64,000 nucleotides of DNA. Source: DASWIG01 sp965371445 (lineage in GTDB: Bacteria; Acidobacteriota; Thermoanaerobaculia; Multivoradales; J023). Below the pieces are notes generated by a model that was not told where the DNA came from, did not search any database, and worked only from the letters and a program-made list of their open reading frames with translations. Positions 15,348 to 22,847 of the stretch are shown one piece after another (position 1 is the stretch's first letter; each line of letters opens with the position of its first letter). The position numbers were made by a program, and so were the translations under genes. The DNA lies in contig CBDUYN010000003.1 in assembly GCA_965371445.1 (NCBI GenBank), positions 62,001 to 126,000 on the forward strand, in the 5' to 3' direction.

Positions 15348-16292
15348 GTGGATCAGACCCTGGCATTCTTGGCTCAGTACGGGTACGCCGTCCTCTTCAT
15401 CTTCGTGCTCGCCGAGCAGATCGGCCTGCCGATTCCCGCCGTCCCATTCTTGCTGGCCGGCGGCGCGCTCTCCCGCCATGGGCACATGGACCTCGGTCTC
15501 GCCTTCGGTCTCTGTCTGGCGGCGTCGCTGCTGAGCGATGTCGGGTGGTACGAGGTCGGCCGCCGAAAGGGAGGCCGGGTCATGAAGTTGCTCTGCCGAA
15601 TCTCCCTCGAGCCCGACTCGTGCGTGCGGCGCACCGAGGGTTTCTTTGCCAGGTACGGAGCCCGATCCCTGGTCGTGGCGAAATTCGTCCCTGGGTTCAA
15701 CACCGCGGCGCCGCCCATAGCCGGCGCCTTAGGCATGCGGCGGACCCGCTTCTTACTCTTCGACAGCATGGGAGCCGTGCTGTGGATCGGCTCCTTCATG
15801 GCTCTGGGCTACGCCTTCGGCAACCAGCTCGAGCTGCTCGCCACCGAGGCCTCGCGAATGGGCGGCGGGCTGCTGGCGATTCTGCTCGTCGCGCTGGTCG
15901 CCTACGTCCTCGCCAAGTACATCCAGCGCCAGCGGTTCTTGAGCGAGCTTCGCGTTGCCCGCATCCATCCCGAGGAGCTCGACCGCCGGCTCGAGACCGG
16001 CGAGGAGATGGTGGTGGTCGACTTGCGGCACTCCATCGACTTCGAGCACGACCCGCGCTCCATCCCTGGAGCCATCCACCTTCCCGTCGAGGAGATTGAG
16101 AAACGGCACGAGGAGATCCCCCGCGACCGAGAGATCGTCCTCCTGTGCACCTGACCGAACGAGGCCTCCAGCGCCCGGGTGGCGCTACTGCTGCGGAGTC
16201 GGGGCTTGAAACGGGTCAGGCCGTTGACCGGTGGGCTCGAGGCGTGGCGAAGCGCTGGTTTTCGCCTCGAGGCCATCAAAACCGGGCCGTAA
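15348..16292 (+). CDS. DedA-type membrane protein fused to a rhodanese domain, candidate selenoprotein (in-frame UGA at 16152)
   Basis: Starts at GTG 15348. Residues 1-200 form a DedA/SNARE-associated membrane protein (EQIGLPIPAVPFLLAGGAL; KFVPGFNTAAPPIAGALGM). Residues 210-314 form a rhodanese domain. The frame meets TGA at 16152-16154 right after VLLCT and then continues for 45 codons that match the rest of the rhodanese domain exactly (PNEASSARVALLLR, RVRPLTGGLEAW) to TAA at 16290. Homologues carry a CxC-P-N-E motif at the active-site loop, so UGA sits at the second Cys (Cys267-Thr-Sec269). A SECIS-like hairpin follows. The protein would couple a sulfur or selenium transferase to a membrane component. 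Its end overlaps the convergent dehydrogenase by 17 bases. Confidence 0.78.
16170..16186 (+). promoter_or_regulatory. Candidate bacterial SECIS hairpin of the DedA-rhodanese gene
   Basis: AGCGCC-CGGGT-GGCGCT: a perfect 6-bp stem and 5-nt loop with G at position 2; 21 nt separate the UGA from the loop. The geometry matches the OsmC-like hairpin (6-bp stem, 5-nt loop with GG at positions 2-3). Confidence 0.65.
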
Positions 16293-17277
16293 GGACGACG
16301 AGCTTTCCCTCGGCGCGGTTCTCTTCCATGACGCGATGTGCCTCCACGATCTCGTCAAGCCTGAACACTCGCCCAAGCTTCACGCGGCTGTGCCCGGCTT
16401 CGACCTCGCGGACGAGCTCCTGAAGCGGAGTCCTCTCGAAATCCTCGGCTTCCCCTGCGTAGGCTGTCAGGTATACGGAGCTCGGAATGGCTTCCATCGG
16501 CGCGAAGCGCTCGAAGTCCCACTTGTTGCCGACGATCCCCGTCATGCAGACGACGCCGTGACGCTTGACGGCCTGAAGCGAGTCGAGCAGCGTTGTCGTC
16601 CCGACGAGCTCCAGAACGTGGTCGACCCCACCGGGAAACGCGCGGCGGACCTCCTCGGCGATGCTGCCGGTGTCGATGAAGACGGCATCCGCGCCGTTGT
16701 CGCGGAGGAGCTGTTCACGTTCCGGGCGACGACTGGTCGCCGCGACAGTGACTCCATGTTTCCGCGCCAGGACCGCCGCCGCGAGCCCCACGGAGGTCGT
16801 GCCACCGCGAATGAGGAGGGTCTGGCCGGATCGCACCTGGAGGGCGGTGTGGAGGGAGCCCCACGCGGTCTGGATCATCTCGGGAAGCGCACCGAGCGTC
16901 GGCCAGTCAAGCGTCGTGTCGAGCGTTTGCACCTGCCTGGCCGGAACGCAGGTGTATTCGGCGTAGGAACCGTCGAACTGTCGGCCCATACCTCCCATCG
17001 CCGTGGCGACGGTCTGGCCCGGCGAGAGCTCGGTACCCGGAGCGGACACGACTTCTCCCACCGCCTCGATCCCGAGAATACGCGGGAAGGTGACCGAAGG
17101 CGACTGGCCTTGCCGCGTGAACAGCTCGGAGCGGTTGAGCCCGAAGGCGCGAGCTCGGATCAGCACCCAGCCCGGCTTCGGCTTCGGCACGGGCCGTTCC
17201 TGGAGGCTCAGAACCTCCGGCGGTCCTGGTCGTTCGACGACGACAGCCTGCATGCTCGTACCCATGGTGGTGGCCAT
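16276..17277 (-). CDS. Zinc-type (MDR) quinone oxidoreductase / alcohol dehydrogenase-like protein
   Basis: 333 residues. It has the MDR layout: an N-terminal GroES-like domain (VLIRARAFGLNRSELFTRQG, GIEAVGEVVSAPG) and a nucleotide-binding domain with LIRGGTTSVGLAAAVLARK, ending in VFRLDEIVEAHRVMEENRAE. The zinc ligands of true alcohol dehydrogenases are absent (N-R-S-E in the first loop), so it belongs to the NADPH:quinone reductase branch that reduces quinones or enones. ATG at 17277; further ATGs at 17265 and 17253 are possible. It points away from the isochorismatase gene across a shared control region. A weak sigma-54-like site is at 17325-17341 (see rejected). Confidence 0.85.
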   Translation of the reverse strand: MATTMGTSMQAVVVERPGPPEVLSLQERPVPKPKPGWVLIRARAFGLNRSELFTRQGQSPSVTFPRILGIEAVGEVVSAPGTELSPGQTVATAMGGMGRQFDGSYAEYTCVPARQVQTLDTTLDWPTLGALPEMIQTAWGSLHTALQVRSGQTLLIRGGTTSVGLAAAVLARKHGVTVAATSRRPEREQLLRDNGADAVFIDTGSIAEEVRRAFPGGVDHVLELVGTTTLLDSLQAVKRHGVVCMTGIVGNKWDFERFAPMEAIPSSVYLTAYAGEAEDFERTPLQELVREVEAGHSRVKLGRVFRLDEIVEAHRVMEENRAEGKLVVLTARF

Positions 17278-17350
17278 TTGTGTCTCCCTGCTGTTACCGG
17301 CCCCAAAGTCTGATCGACGATCCCAAGCGGCTTGTGTGCCAGCCAGGCAG

Positions 17351-17391
17351 CCAGCCGCTATGCTTGCGGCTTGTGAAAGGCTATCATGGGG
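17351..17391 (+). repeat. 41-bp dispersed repeat, copy 2
   Basis: 38 of 41 bases identical to 13979-14019. Here it abuts the enhancer-like motifs of promoter P3. Confidence 0.8.
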
Positions 17392-17403
17392 TAGCCCCCC
17401 GGC

Positions 17404-17493
17404 CGCGAAATCTCACAGGCCGCGAAATGTCGCGGCCCGCGAGCCGTCTCCGGCGGATCGTCCGGATAGCACCAAACGCTGGAAAACAAAGGC
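17404..17493 (+). promoter_or_regulatory. Enhancer-like motifs and spaced box upstream of P3
   Basis: CGCGAAATCTC (17404-17414) and CGCGAAATGTC (17421-17431) are direct repeats of the motif at P1/P2 and P4, 95-122 bases upstream of the -24 element. The box CCAAACGCTGGAAAACAAAG with GGC at its end finishes at 17493, again 33 bases before the -24 element. Confidence 0.65.
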
Positions 17494-17525
17494 CTTATGT
17501 GGCGTTTCGCGGTGGGTGTCGGCGT

Positions 17526-17542
17526 TGGCACGGTTGTTGCTT
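17526..17542 (+). promoter_or_regulatory. Sigma-54 promoter P3 (-24/-12)
   Basis: TGGCACGGTTGTTGCTT, identical to P1, 56 bases before the isochorismatase start at 17599. Confidence 0.85.
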
Positions 17543-17598
17543 CTTCCAAGAGCATCCGCAGCATGAAGCGTGGACCGAACCTGAGACAGGAGAACGAC

Positions 17599-18363
17599 AT
17601 GCACACCCCGAAAAGAAACGCCGCCCAGCTCATCCTCGCCCTCGCCGCCTTGCTCGTGCCGGTGACCGCGGTCCAGGGCCAGCTGGCCGATCTCGATCCC
17701 GCGACCACGGCCCTGGTCATCACCGACCCACAGAACGACTTCCTGAGCCCCAAAGGTGCTACCTGGGCGATGGTCGGGCAAAGCGTGATCAAAAACAAGA
17801 CGGTGGAACACATCGAGGCACTGTTCAAGACGGCAAAGGCCAACGGGTTCCAAGTGTTCGTCTCACCGCACTACTACTACCCCACAGATCATGGCTGGAA
17901 GTTCGAAGGCACGCTGGAGAAGGTCATGCACGACATTCACATGTTCGACCGAAAGGGAGCATTGAATCTGGACAGCTTCGAAGGCTCCGGCGCTGATTGG
18001 CTGGAAACCTACAAGAAGTACATCGACGACGGTCAGACGATCGTCGCAAGCCCCCATAAGGTTTACGGACCGGAGACCAACGACCTGGTACTGCAGCTGC
18101 GCAAACGTGGCATCGACACCGTGGTACTGGGTGGGATGTCCGCCAACCTCTGCACCGAAAGCCATATGCGCGAGCTCATGGAGCAAGGCTTCGAAGTGAT
18201 TGTGGTAAAGGACGCAACCGCCGCGGCCGTAACGCCGCAACTGGGCGACGGGTACACGGCGGCGCTGGTCAATTACGCCTTCATAGCCAACGAGGTCGTG
18301 GTCACCGAGGAAGCCGTTGCTCGGATGGCGGGAAAAGCAGTCGCCGAAAAGGCATCGAGGTAA
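17599..18363 (+). CDS. Exported isochorismatase-family cysteine hydrolase
   Basis: 254 residues from ATG 17599 (GACAGGAGAAC upstream). Residues 1-27 are a signal peptide ending AVQG. The catalytic triad of the family is complete: Asp43 in ITDPQNDFL, Lys154 in SPHKVYGP and Cys185 in GGMSANLCTESHMREL. Members hydrolyse isochorismate, nicotinamide, N-carbamoyl or other amide/ether bonds via a cysteine thioester. Secretion is uncommon and suggests action on an external or periplasmic compound. It starts at sigma-54 promoter P3 and shares that control with the PNPOx-like protein and exported hydrolase, suggesting a shared inducing compound. Confidence 0.88.
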   Translation: MHTPKRNAAQLILALAALLVPVTAVQGQLADLDPATTALVITDPQNDFLSPKGATWAMVGQSVIKNKTVEHIEALFKTAKANGFQVFVSPHYYYPTDHGWKFEGTLEKVMHDIHMFDRKGALNLDSFEGSGADWLETYKKYIDDGQTIVASPHKVYGPETNDLVLQLRKRGIDTVVLGGMSANLCTESHMRELMEQGFEVIVVKDATAAAVTPQLGDGYTAALVNYAFIANEVVVTEEAVARMAGKAVAEKASR

Positions 18364-18383
18364 TCGTCACCCTTTCTTCGACG

Positions 18384-18407
18384 GCTTGGGGTGGTAACGC
18401 CCCAAGC
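18384..18407 (+). terminator. Stem-loop after the isochorismatase gene
   Basis: GCTTGGGG-TGGTAACG-CCCCAAGC, an 8-bp perfect stem 20 bases after the stop, followed by CCTTTC rather than a T run. Confidence 0.6.
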
Positions 18408-18439
18408 CCTTTCACCGGCGCGAGTCGGTACACCTGCGA

Positions 18440-19159
18440 ATGGAGACAACCATGCAACTCTCAATCGTTCCCGTCTTCGTCGCTCTCGTTCTCATCTTCT
18501 GCATTGTGATCACTCGCCAGGCAAGGTCGAATGGAGCGATCACCGCCACGGAGGCGCGCAGCGTCTACGCGCTGCTCCTGAGCTTCTTCGCGTGGACGTT
18601 GATCGCTTTCGTAATGGGAGTCCGCGGGACGCACCTCGAGCTCATGCCCGACGTGCCGCTCTTGTGGCAGGCCTTCGTCCTCGTCGTACTGTGGAGTACC
18701 GCTTTCGCCTTTTCCGGTACGCTCCGCGGCGGCCTGCGCGGCATCGCCACGAGCACGCCAGGGCATTGGTTCGCCTTCCTCCAGGCTCTCCGTATCGGTG
18801 CCCTGGGTGGAATCATGAAAGGAATCCAAGGCGAAGTCACCTCCAAGTTCGTTTTCTGGATCGGCATACCGGACTTCCTCTTTGGCGTCTCCGCCCTCGT
18901 CGTTGGGTGGTTGCTGTTGCGAAAGGCTGTCGACCCTCGATCCCTGATCGCCTGGAACCTTGTGGGCTTCGCGCTGATCATCCTGCCCACGTTCGTTCCC
19001 ATGAGCTTCTGGATGAACGAGCCGGGGTTCAGCTTCATCTTCGAGTTCCCGATGATCCTCGCCCCCAGTATCGTCATTCCCATCTTTATTTCCCTGAACC
19101 TGTTGCACGCATGGGGAATCTTCGTCACGGAGAAAAGCCCCAGGCCGACGTCCAGCTAG
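18440..19159 (+). CDS. Seven-helix membrane protein of unknown function
   Basis: 239 residues with about seven hydrophobic helices spread evenly over the length and few charged residues; no motif I recognise. The start at ATG 18440 is followed by a second possible ATG at 18452. It lies after a terminator-like hairpin, so it may have its own promoter. Conserved-looking features are the internal WIGIPDFLFGVSALVVGWLL and the Trp/Asn-rich loop SFWMNEPGFSF. A transporter or sensor-type membrane protein is conceivable, but I cannot assign a function. Confidence 0.7.
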   Translation: METTMQLSIVPVFVALVLIFCIVITRQARSNGAITATEARSVYALLLSFFAWTLIAFVMGVRGTHLELMPDVPLLWQAFVLVVLWSTAFAFSGTLRGGLRGIATSTPGHWFAFLQALRIGALGGIMKGIQGEVTSKFVFWIGIPDFLFGVSALVVGWLLLRKAVDPRSLIAWNLVGFALIILPTFVPMSFWMNEPGFSFIFEFPMILAPSIVIPIFISLNLLHAWGIFVTEKSPRPTSS

Positions 19160-19465
19160 CCGGCGAACTTGTAGCCCACCCGATGGACCGTGACGATGAA
19201 GCGCGGATCGGCCGGAGCGGGTCACGACCTCGCCACGGTGCTCCAGGAAGTAGTGGAGAACGTGGAACTGGCGCGCCGAAAGCTCCAGCTCGCGGCCGCC
19301 CTTCGACGCTTCGTGACGCTTGAAGTCGAGCTTCAAGCCGACGACTCTGTCGATTTCCTGGCCGCGGGCCGTCAGCATGAGGATCGGCACCGCGTTGCCG
19401 GCGGCGCGCAGGCGCTTTGTGACCTCCAGGCCGGCCCCAGGCGGGCGGAACGGCAAGCCTAAACG
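19156..19465 (-). pseudogene. OmpR-type response regulator with several internal deletions
   Basis: Reading leftward, pieces of one regulator appear in order: the receiver piece GLEVTKRLRAAGNAVPILML with TARGQEIDRVVGLK, then immediately the effector piece LDFKRHEASKGGRELELSAR and QFHVLHYFLEHRGEVVTR, then in another frame ADPRFIVTVHRVGYKFAG and stop. Missing are the first half of the receiver, its last third (normally LGADDYVTKPF) and the recognition-helix part of the winged helix. At least three deletions are needed. The phospho-acceptor Asp is gone, so it cannot work as a regulator. Confidence 0.65.
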
Positions 19466-19550
19466 CGCCGGCACGTAGGATCGGCCGGAGTTTCCCGATA
19501 GGATCGGCGTCCTCGGAGATGACTTCCCAGGAACCATTGGAGGCCACGTC

Positions 19551-20990
19551 ATGAGAAAAGCCCTGCTGACCGTCGCTCTCTGCGCCCTGGCCGGCACCTG
19601 GCCGCTCGCTGCCGACGAGACCGGCTGGCCGCAGTGGCGGGGTCCGAAAGCCGACGGCACGAGCCCCGACGGCGACCCCCCGCTCGTCTGGAGCGAGGAG
19701 GAGAACGTCCGCTGGAAAGTGGAGGTCCCCGGCCAGGGTCACGCCACGCCAATCGTCTGGAAGGACCGCATCTACCTGCTGAGCGCTATTCCACTGGAGG
19801 CGCCCGCCGAGCCGGAGGCGCCGCAGGCCGAAAGGACGCCGCCTCCAAGACCGCCGCCCGGAGGATCGCCTCCCGGAGCCGGTCCGCCGGGAGGAGGACG
19901 CGCCGGTCCGCCCGCCGGACGCGGACGCGGCGGGCCGCCGCGCGGCGTCCAGGCGGCGAAGCATCGCTTCGTCGTGCTCGCCCTCTCGCGTGAGGACGGC
20001 AGCGTCGTCTGGCAGCAGACGGCGGCCGAGACGACCCCGGTCGAAGGTCATCACCGCGACGGCACCTGGGCCTCCGCCTCGCCGGTCACCGACGGCGAAG
20101 CGCTCTACGCCCACTTCGGCTCCCAGGGCCTTTACGCCTACGACCTCGGGGGCAAGCTCCTCTGGAAAAAGGATCTCGGCGAGATGCAGACCCGGCACGC
20201 CTTCGGCGAGGGCAGCTCGCCCGCGCTCTGGGGCCAGACCCTCGTCGTCAACTGGGACCACGAGGGCGATTCCTACATCGTGGCGCTCGACAAGCGCACC
20301 GGCAAGGAGCTGTGGAAAAAAGACCGCGACGAGGCCACCTCCTGGGCGACACCGCTCGTCGTCGAGGTGGGCGGCAGGCCGCAGGTGGTGATTCCCGCCA
20401 CCGGGACGAGCCGAGGGTACGACCTCGCGACCGGCGACGTCGTCTGGCAGCTCGCCGGCATGACGCTCAACGTGATCCCCTCACCGGTCTACGACGACGG
20501 CCTCGTCATCCTGATGAGCGGCTTCCGCGGCAACGCCGTCCAGGCGATCCGCCTCCCCGGGGCGAAGGGCGACCTGGCGGGGACTGAGGCCGTGGCCTGG
20601 ACCCATGACCGGCACACGCCCTACGTCCCCTCGCCGCTCCTCTACGACGGCAAGCTCTACTTCCTGAAGACCAACTCGGCGATCCTCACCTGCATGGACG
20701 CCCGCACCGGGGAGGTGCTCTACACGGAGCAGCGCCTCGACGGCCTCACGAACGTCTACGCGTCGATCGTCGGCGCCTCCGGACGCGTCTACGTCGCCGG
20801 GCGCAACGGCACTACGCTCGTCTTGAAACACGGTAAGGAGCTCGAGATCCTGGCTTCGAACACCCTCGACGACGGCTTCGACGCCTCCCCGGCCATCGCC
20901 GGCCGCGAGCTCTACCTGCGCGGCCGCTCACACCTCTACTCCCTGGCCGAGGACGGCGGGGGAGGCCGCGAAGCGGCGGGTGGCAGGTAG
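19551..20990 (+). CDS. Exported PQQ-like beta-propeller protein
   Basis: 479 residues with a signal peptide (MRKALLTVALCALAGTWPLA). The body has repeated propeller blades with the tryptophan-docking pattern A.D..TG...W (for example VALDKRTGKELWKKD, YDLATGDVVWQLAG, MDARTGEVLY), as in BamB-like and quinoprotein dehydrogenase-like families. Residues about 83-130 form a low-complexity Pro/Gly/Arg insertion between the first blades. No catalytic Asp/Glu pair for PQQ was identified, so a structural or binding role is as likely as an enzyme. The N-terminal WPQWRGPKADGTSPD motif is typical of planctomycete and acidobacterial secreted propellers. It is followed 30 bases later by a small membrane protein. 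Confidence 0.85.
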   Translation: MRKALLTVALCALAGTWPLAADETGWPQWRGPKADGTSPDGDPPLVWSEEENVRWKVEVPGQGHATPIVWKDRIYLLSAIPLEAPAEPEAPQAERTPPPRPPPGGSPPGAGPPGGGRAGPPAGRGRGGPPRGVQAAKHRFVVLALSREDGSVVWQQTAAETTPVEGHHRDGTWASASPVTDGEALYAHFGSQGLYAYDLGGKLLWKKDLGEMQTRHAFGEGSSPALWGQTLVVNWDHEGDSYIVALDKRTGKELWKKDRDEATSWATPLVVEVGGRPQVVIPATGTSRGYDLATGDVVWQLAGMTLNVIPSPVYDDGLVILMSGFRGNAVQAIRLPGAKGDLAGTEAVAWTHDRHTPYVPSPLLYDGKLYFLKTNSAILTCMDARTGEVLYTEQRLDGLTNVYASIVGASGRVYVAGRNGTTLVLKHGKELEILASNTLDDGFDASPAIAGRELYLRGRSHLYSLAEDGGGGREAAGGR

Positions 20991-21020
20991 CACGAACTCG
21001 AGCGAAAACGAGAGAAATAC

Positions 21021-21431
21021 ATGACCGAAGAGATGGAAACGGAACCGGCTGTCCTCACGCTGCCGCAATCCCACATCGTCGTGACCCGCACCTACGTGAT
21101 CAAGCAATCCCCGGACGGCGACGCCATCGCCCGCCATTCGGTCGCCGACCTCTCGCGCGTCGAGGCCCGGCAGAAATTCGACTTGTTTTCGGTCCTCGTC
21201 GTGGCGATCGGCGCATCTCTCGTGTACTTCCCCTACATCCAGATCGAAGGCGAGGTGTTGAAGTGGGTTCTGATCGTTCTGGGCGCGATGCTGGTGCTCT
21301 TTGGCTTCGCCGGAACTTTCAACTCGACGCTCGTGCTCCACTGCGGTCACGAAAAAGTCACCTGCTCGGTGAATGACGACCACGAGAACCTGAAGGGCTT
21401 CGTCGCTTCGGTGAACGAATTCCTGGGCTGA
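21021..21431 (+). CDS. Small membrane protein with cytosolic flanks, unknown function
   Basis: 136 residues. A soluble N-terminal part of about 55 residues (beta-rich, HIVVTRTYVIKQSPDG) is followed by two adjacent hydrophobic helices (about 58-76 and 82-102) and a short C-terminal domain (LVLHCGHEKVTCSVNDDHE). The pattern resembles small DUF6232-like proteins, in which two helices sit between beta strands, but I am not certain. It is probably co-transcribed with the beta-propeller protein (30-base gap). Confidence 0.6.
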   Translation: MTEEMETEPAVLTLPQSHIVVTRTYVIKQSPDGDAIARHSVADLSRVEARQKFDLFSVLVVAIGASLVYFPYIQIEGEVLKWVLIVLGAMLVLFGFAGTFNSTLVLHCGHEKVTCSVNDDHENLKGFVASVNEFLG

Positions 21432-21497
21432 GGCTTTTTTCCTCCTGACGCCGCCCCGTCATTTCTTCAGCAGGTTGGCACCCTTCGAGTCTTCGGC

Positions 21498-21823
21498 TTA
21501 TCCTACCGTCTTCGCCCGGGGCACCATCTCCAGGTTCTTCAAGTGCTTGTCGAGCAACTCGCGGACGGCCTTGTAACCGCGCTCGCGGTTCTCTTTTTTT
21601 GCGGAAGCCGCGCCCTTGCCGTGCTTGCGGTCGTCGAGGTGGTGGAAGGTCTTGCCGTAGCCCGAGCTGCCCCGGTTGTTGACGGCGTAGACCACGTAGC
21701 CGTGGTTGACGAGGTACTGGAGAAGGGAGCTGTATCCGACGCGCGACTGGCCGCCCGGACCGCCGTGGACCCACACCAGGGCCACTTTCTCCGGATTCCG
21801 GGCTCGACGACCGGATTCCTGTG
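21498..21823 (-). pseudogene. S9 prolyl-oligopeptidase-family fragment with in-frame internal deletion
   Basis: One frame encodes VWVHGGPGGQSRVGYSSLLQ and HGYVVYAVNNRGSSGYGKTF, the start of the peptidase S9 catalytic domain, and then jumps straight to KKENRERGYKAVRELLDKHL, the last 25 residues of the same domain. The whole middle, with the nucleophilic Ser, Asp and His, is missing, as is the N-terminal propeller. The two ends stayed in frame. This is a clear example of the terminus-retaining decay seen across the first 27 kb. Confidence 0.7.
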
Positions 21824-21859
21824 CTAGGTTCGCGGCGAACGGGCTCGGAGACACCAACC

Positions 21860-22588
21860 ATGCAAGAACCCTCGACGAAGTGGAAAGCCCTGGCCCTCGC
21901 CACGACCGTCCTCCTCGCAACCGGTGCCGCGGCACAGGACCCTTCCTCGCACGGCCAGAACGGAGAGCACGCCCAACACGAGGAAGGCGAGCACGCGATG
22001 CGACTTCACACCACGGATCACAGCTTCGCCGACGCCGAGCGCTGGTCCAAGGTCTTCGACGCCGAGGACCGCGAAGCCTGGCAGAAACCCGGCGAAGTCC
22101 TCGCCCTGATGGAGATCGGGGAGGGCATGACGGTGGCCGACCTCGGGGCCGGCACCGGCTACTTCCTGGGTCCCCTCGCGGCGGCGGTGGGAGGCTACGG
22201 CAAGGTCCTGGCGCTCGACGTAGAGCCCAACCTGATCGACTTCATAGGTGAGCGGGCGAAGCGCGAGGGTTGGACGAACGTCGAGCCGCGTCAGATCCCC
22301 TACGACGATCCGGAGCTTCCAGACGCCTCCGTCGACCGGATCCTCGTCGTCAACACCTGGCACCACATCGGGGAGCGTCCGGCCTATGCCGCGAAGCTCC
22401 TGAAGGCCTTGAAGCCCGGCGGCAGCGTCTTCGTCGTCGACCTGACCCGCGAGAGCCCCGTCGGGCCACCGCCCGAGGAACGGCTGGCGCCCGAGCAGAT
22501 CTTGAAGGAGCTCGCCGCGGGTGGCTTCACCGTCGAGCTCGCCGAGGAGACGCTCCCCCACCAGTTCGTCGTCGTCGGACGCCGTTAA
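21860..22588 (+). CDS. Class I SAM methyltransferase with a predicted export signal
   Basis: 242 residues from ATG 21860 (CTCGGAG upstream). The SAM-binding motif is VADLGAGTGYF (92-102) followed by the acidic LALDVEPN, and motif IV-like VDRILVVNTWHHI. Before it, residues 1-26 read as a signal peptide (ALALATTVLLATGAAAQ) and residues 28-55 are His/Glu-rich. Export of a SAM-dependent enzyme is odd because SAM is cytosolic. Similar methyltransferases with signal peptides occur in acidobacteria and related groups; whether the signal is cleaved is unknown. An upstream in-frame ATG at 21821 would only lengthen the N-terminus. Confidence 0.82.
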   Translation: MQEPSTKWKALALATTVLLATGAAAQDPSSHGQNGEHAQHEEGEHAMRLHTTDHSFADAERWSKVFDAEDREAWQKPGEVLALMEIGEGMTVADLGAGTGYFLGPLAAAVGGYGKVLALDVEPNLIDFIGERAKREGWTNVEPRQIPYDDPELPDASVDRILVVNTWHHIGERPAYAAKLLKALKPGGSVFVVDLTRESPVGPPPEERLAPEQILKELAAGGFTVELAEETLPHQFVVVGRR

Positions 22589-22800
22589 ACGGCCGTCACG
22601 TCCACCACCTGGGGCGTCTGAACGGCCTGCTGCGCCGCCGGGCGGGGATCGCCAACCCGTGGGTCGTCGAAACGCCCGCGCCACCGAGCTCCTGAGACAT
22701 GGCAATACAACCTCAGCTCCGCTTGACCCCCGAGGAGTAGGGGAGCTCGATCATGAGGCCTCCGAGGTCAGTCTCGGCAGAGGCCGCCAAAACAGAAGAA

Positions 22801-22819
22801 GGGTGCGCGGCGCGCACCC
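22801..22819. terminator. Hairpin between convergent genes
   Basis: GGGTGCGC-GGC-GCGCACCC, a perfect 8-bp stem with a 3-nt loop, between the methyltransferase and the minus-strand P-loop gene. It sits 29 bases past the latter's stop. Confidence 0.7.
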
Positions 22820-22847
22820 TCCAACGTAGCCCGAAAGGACGAGTTGC

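Noticed and set aside
17325..17341. Possible fifth sigma-54 promoter (minus strand TGGCACACAAGCCGCTT) for the quinone reductase
   Set aside because: Spacing fits, but the -12 part is CCGC instead of TTGC and the 33-base box is absent; too weak to list.
22613..22700. Fragment resembling the C-terminus of cytochrome oxidase subunit I (ANPW...TPAPP)
   Set aside because: Similarity limited to a few residues.
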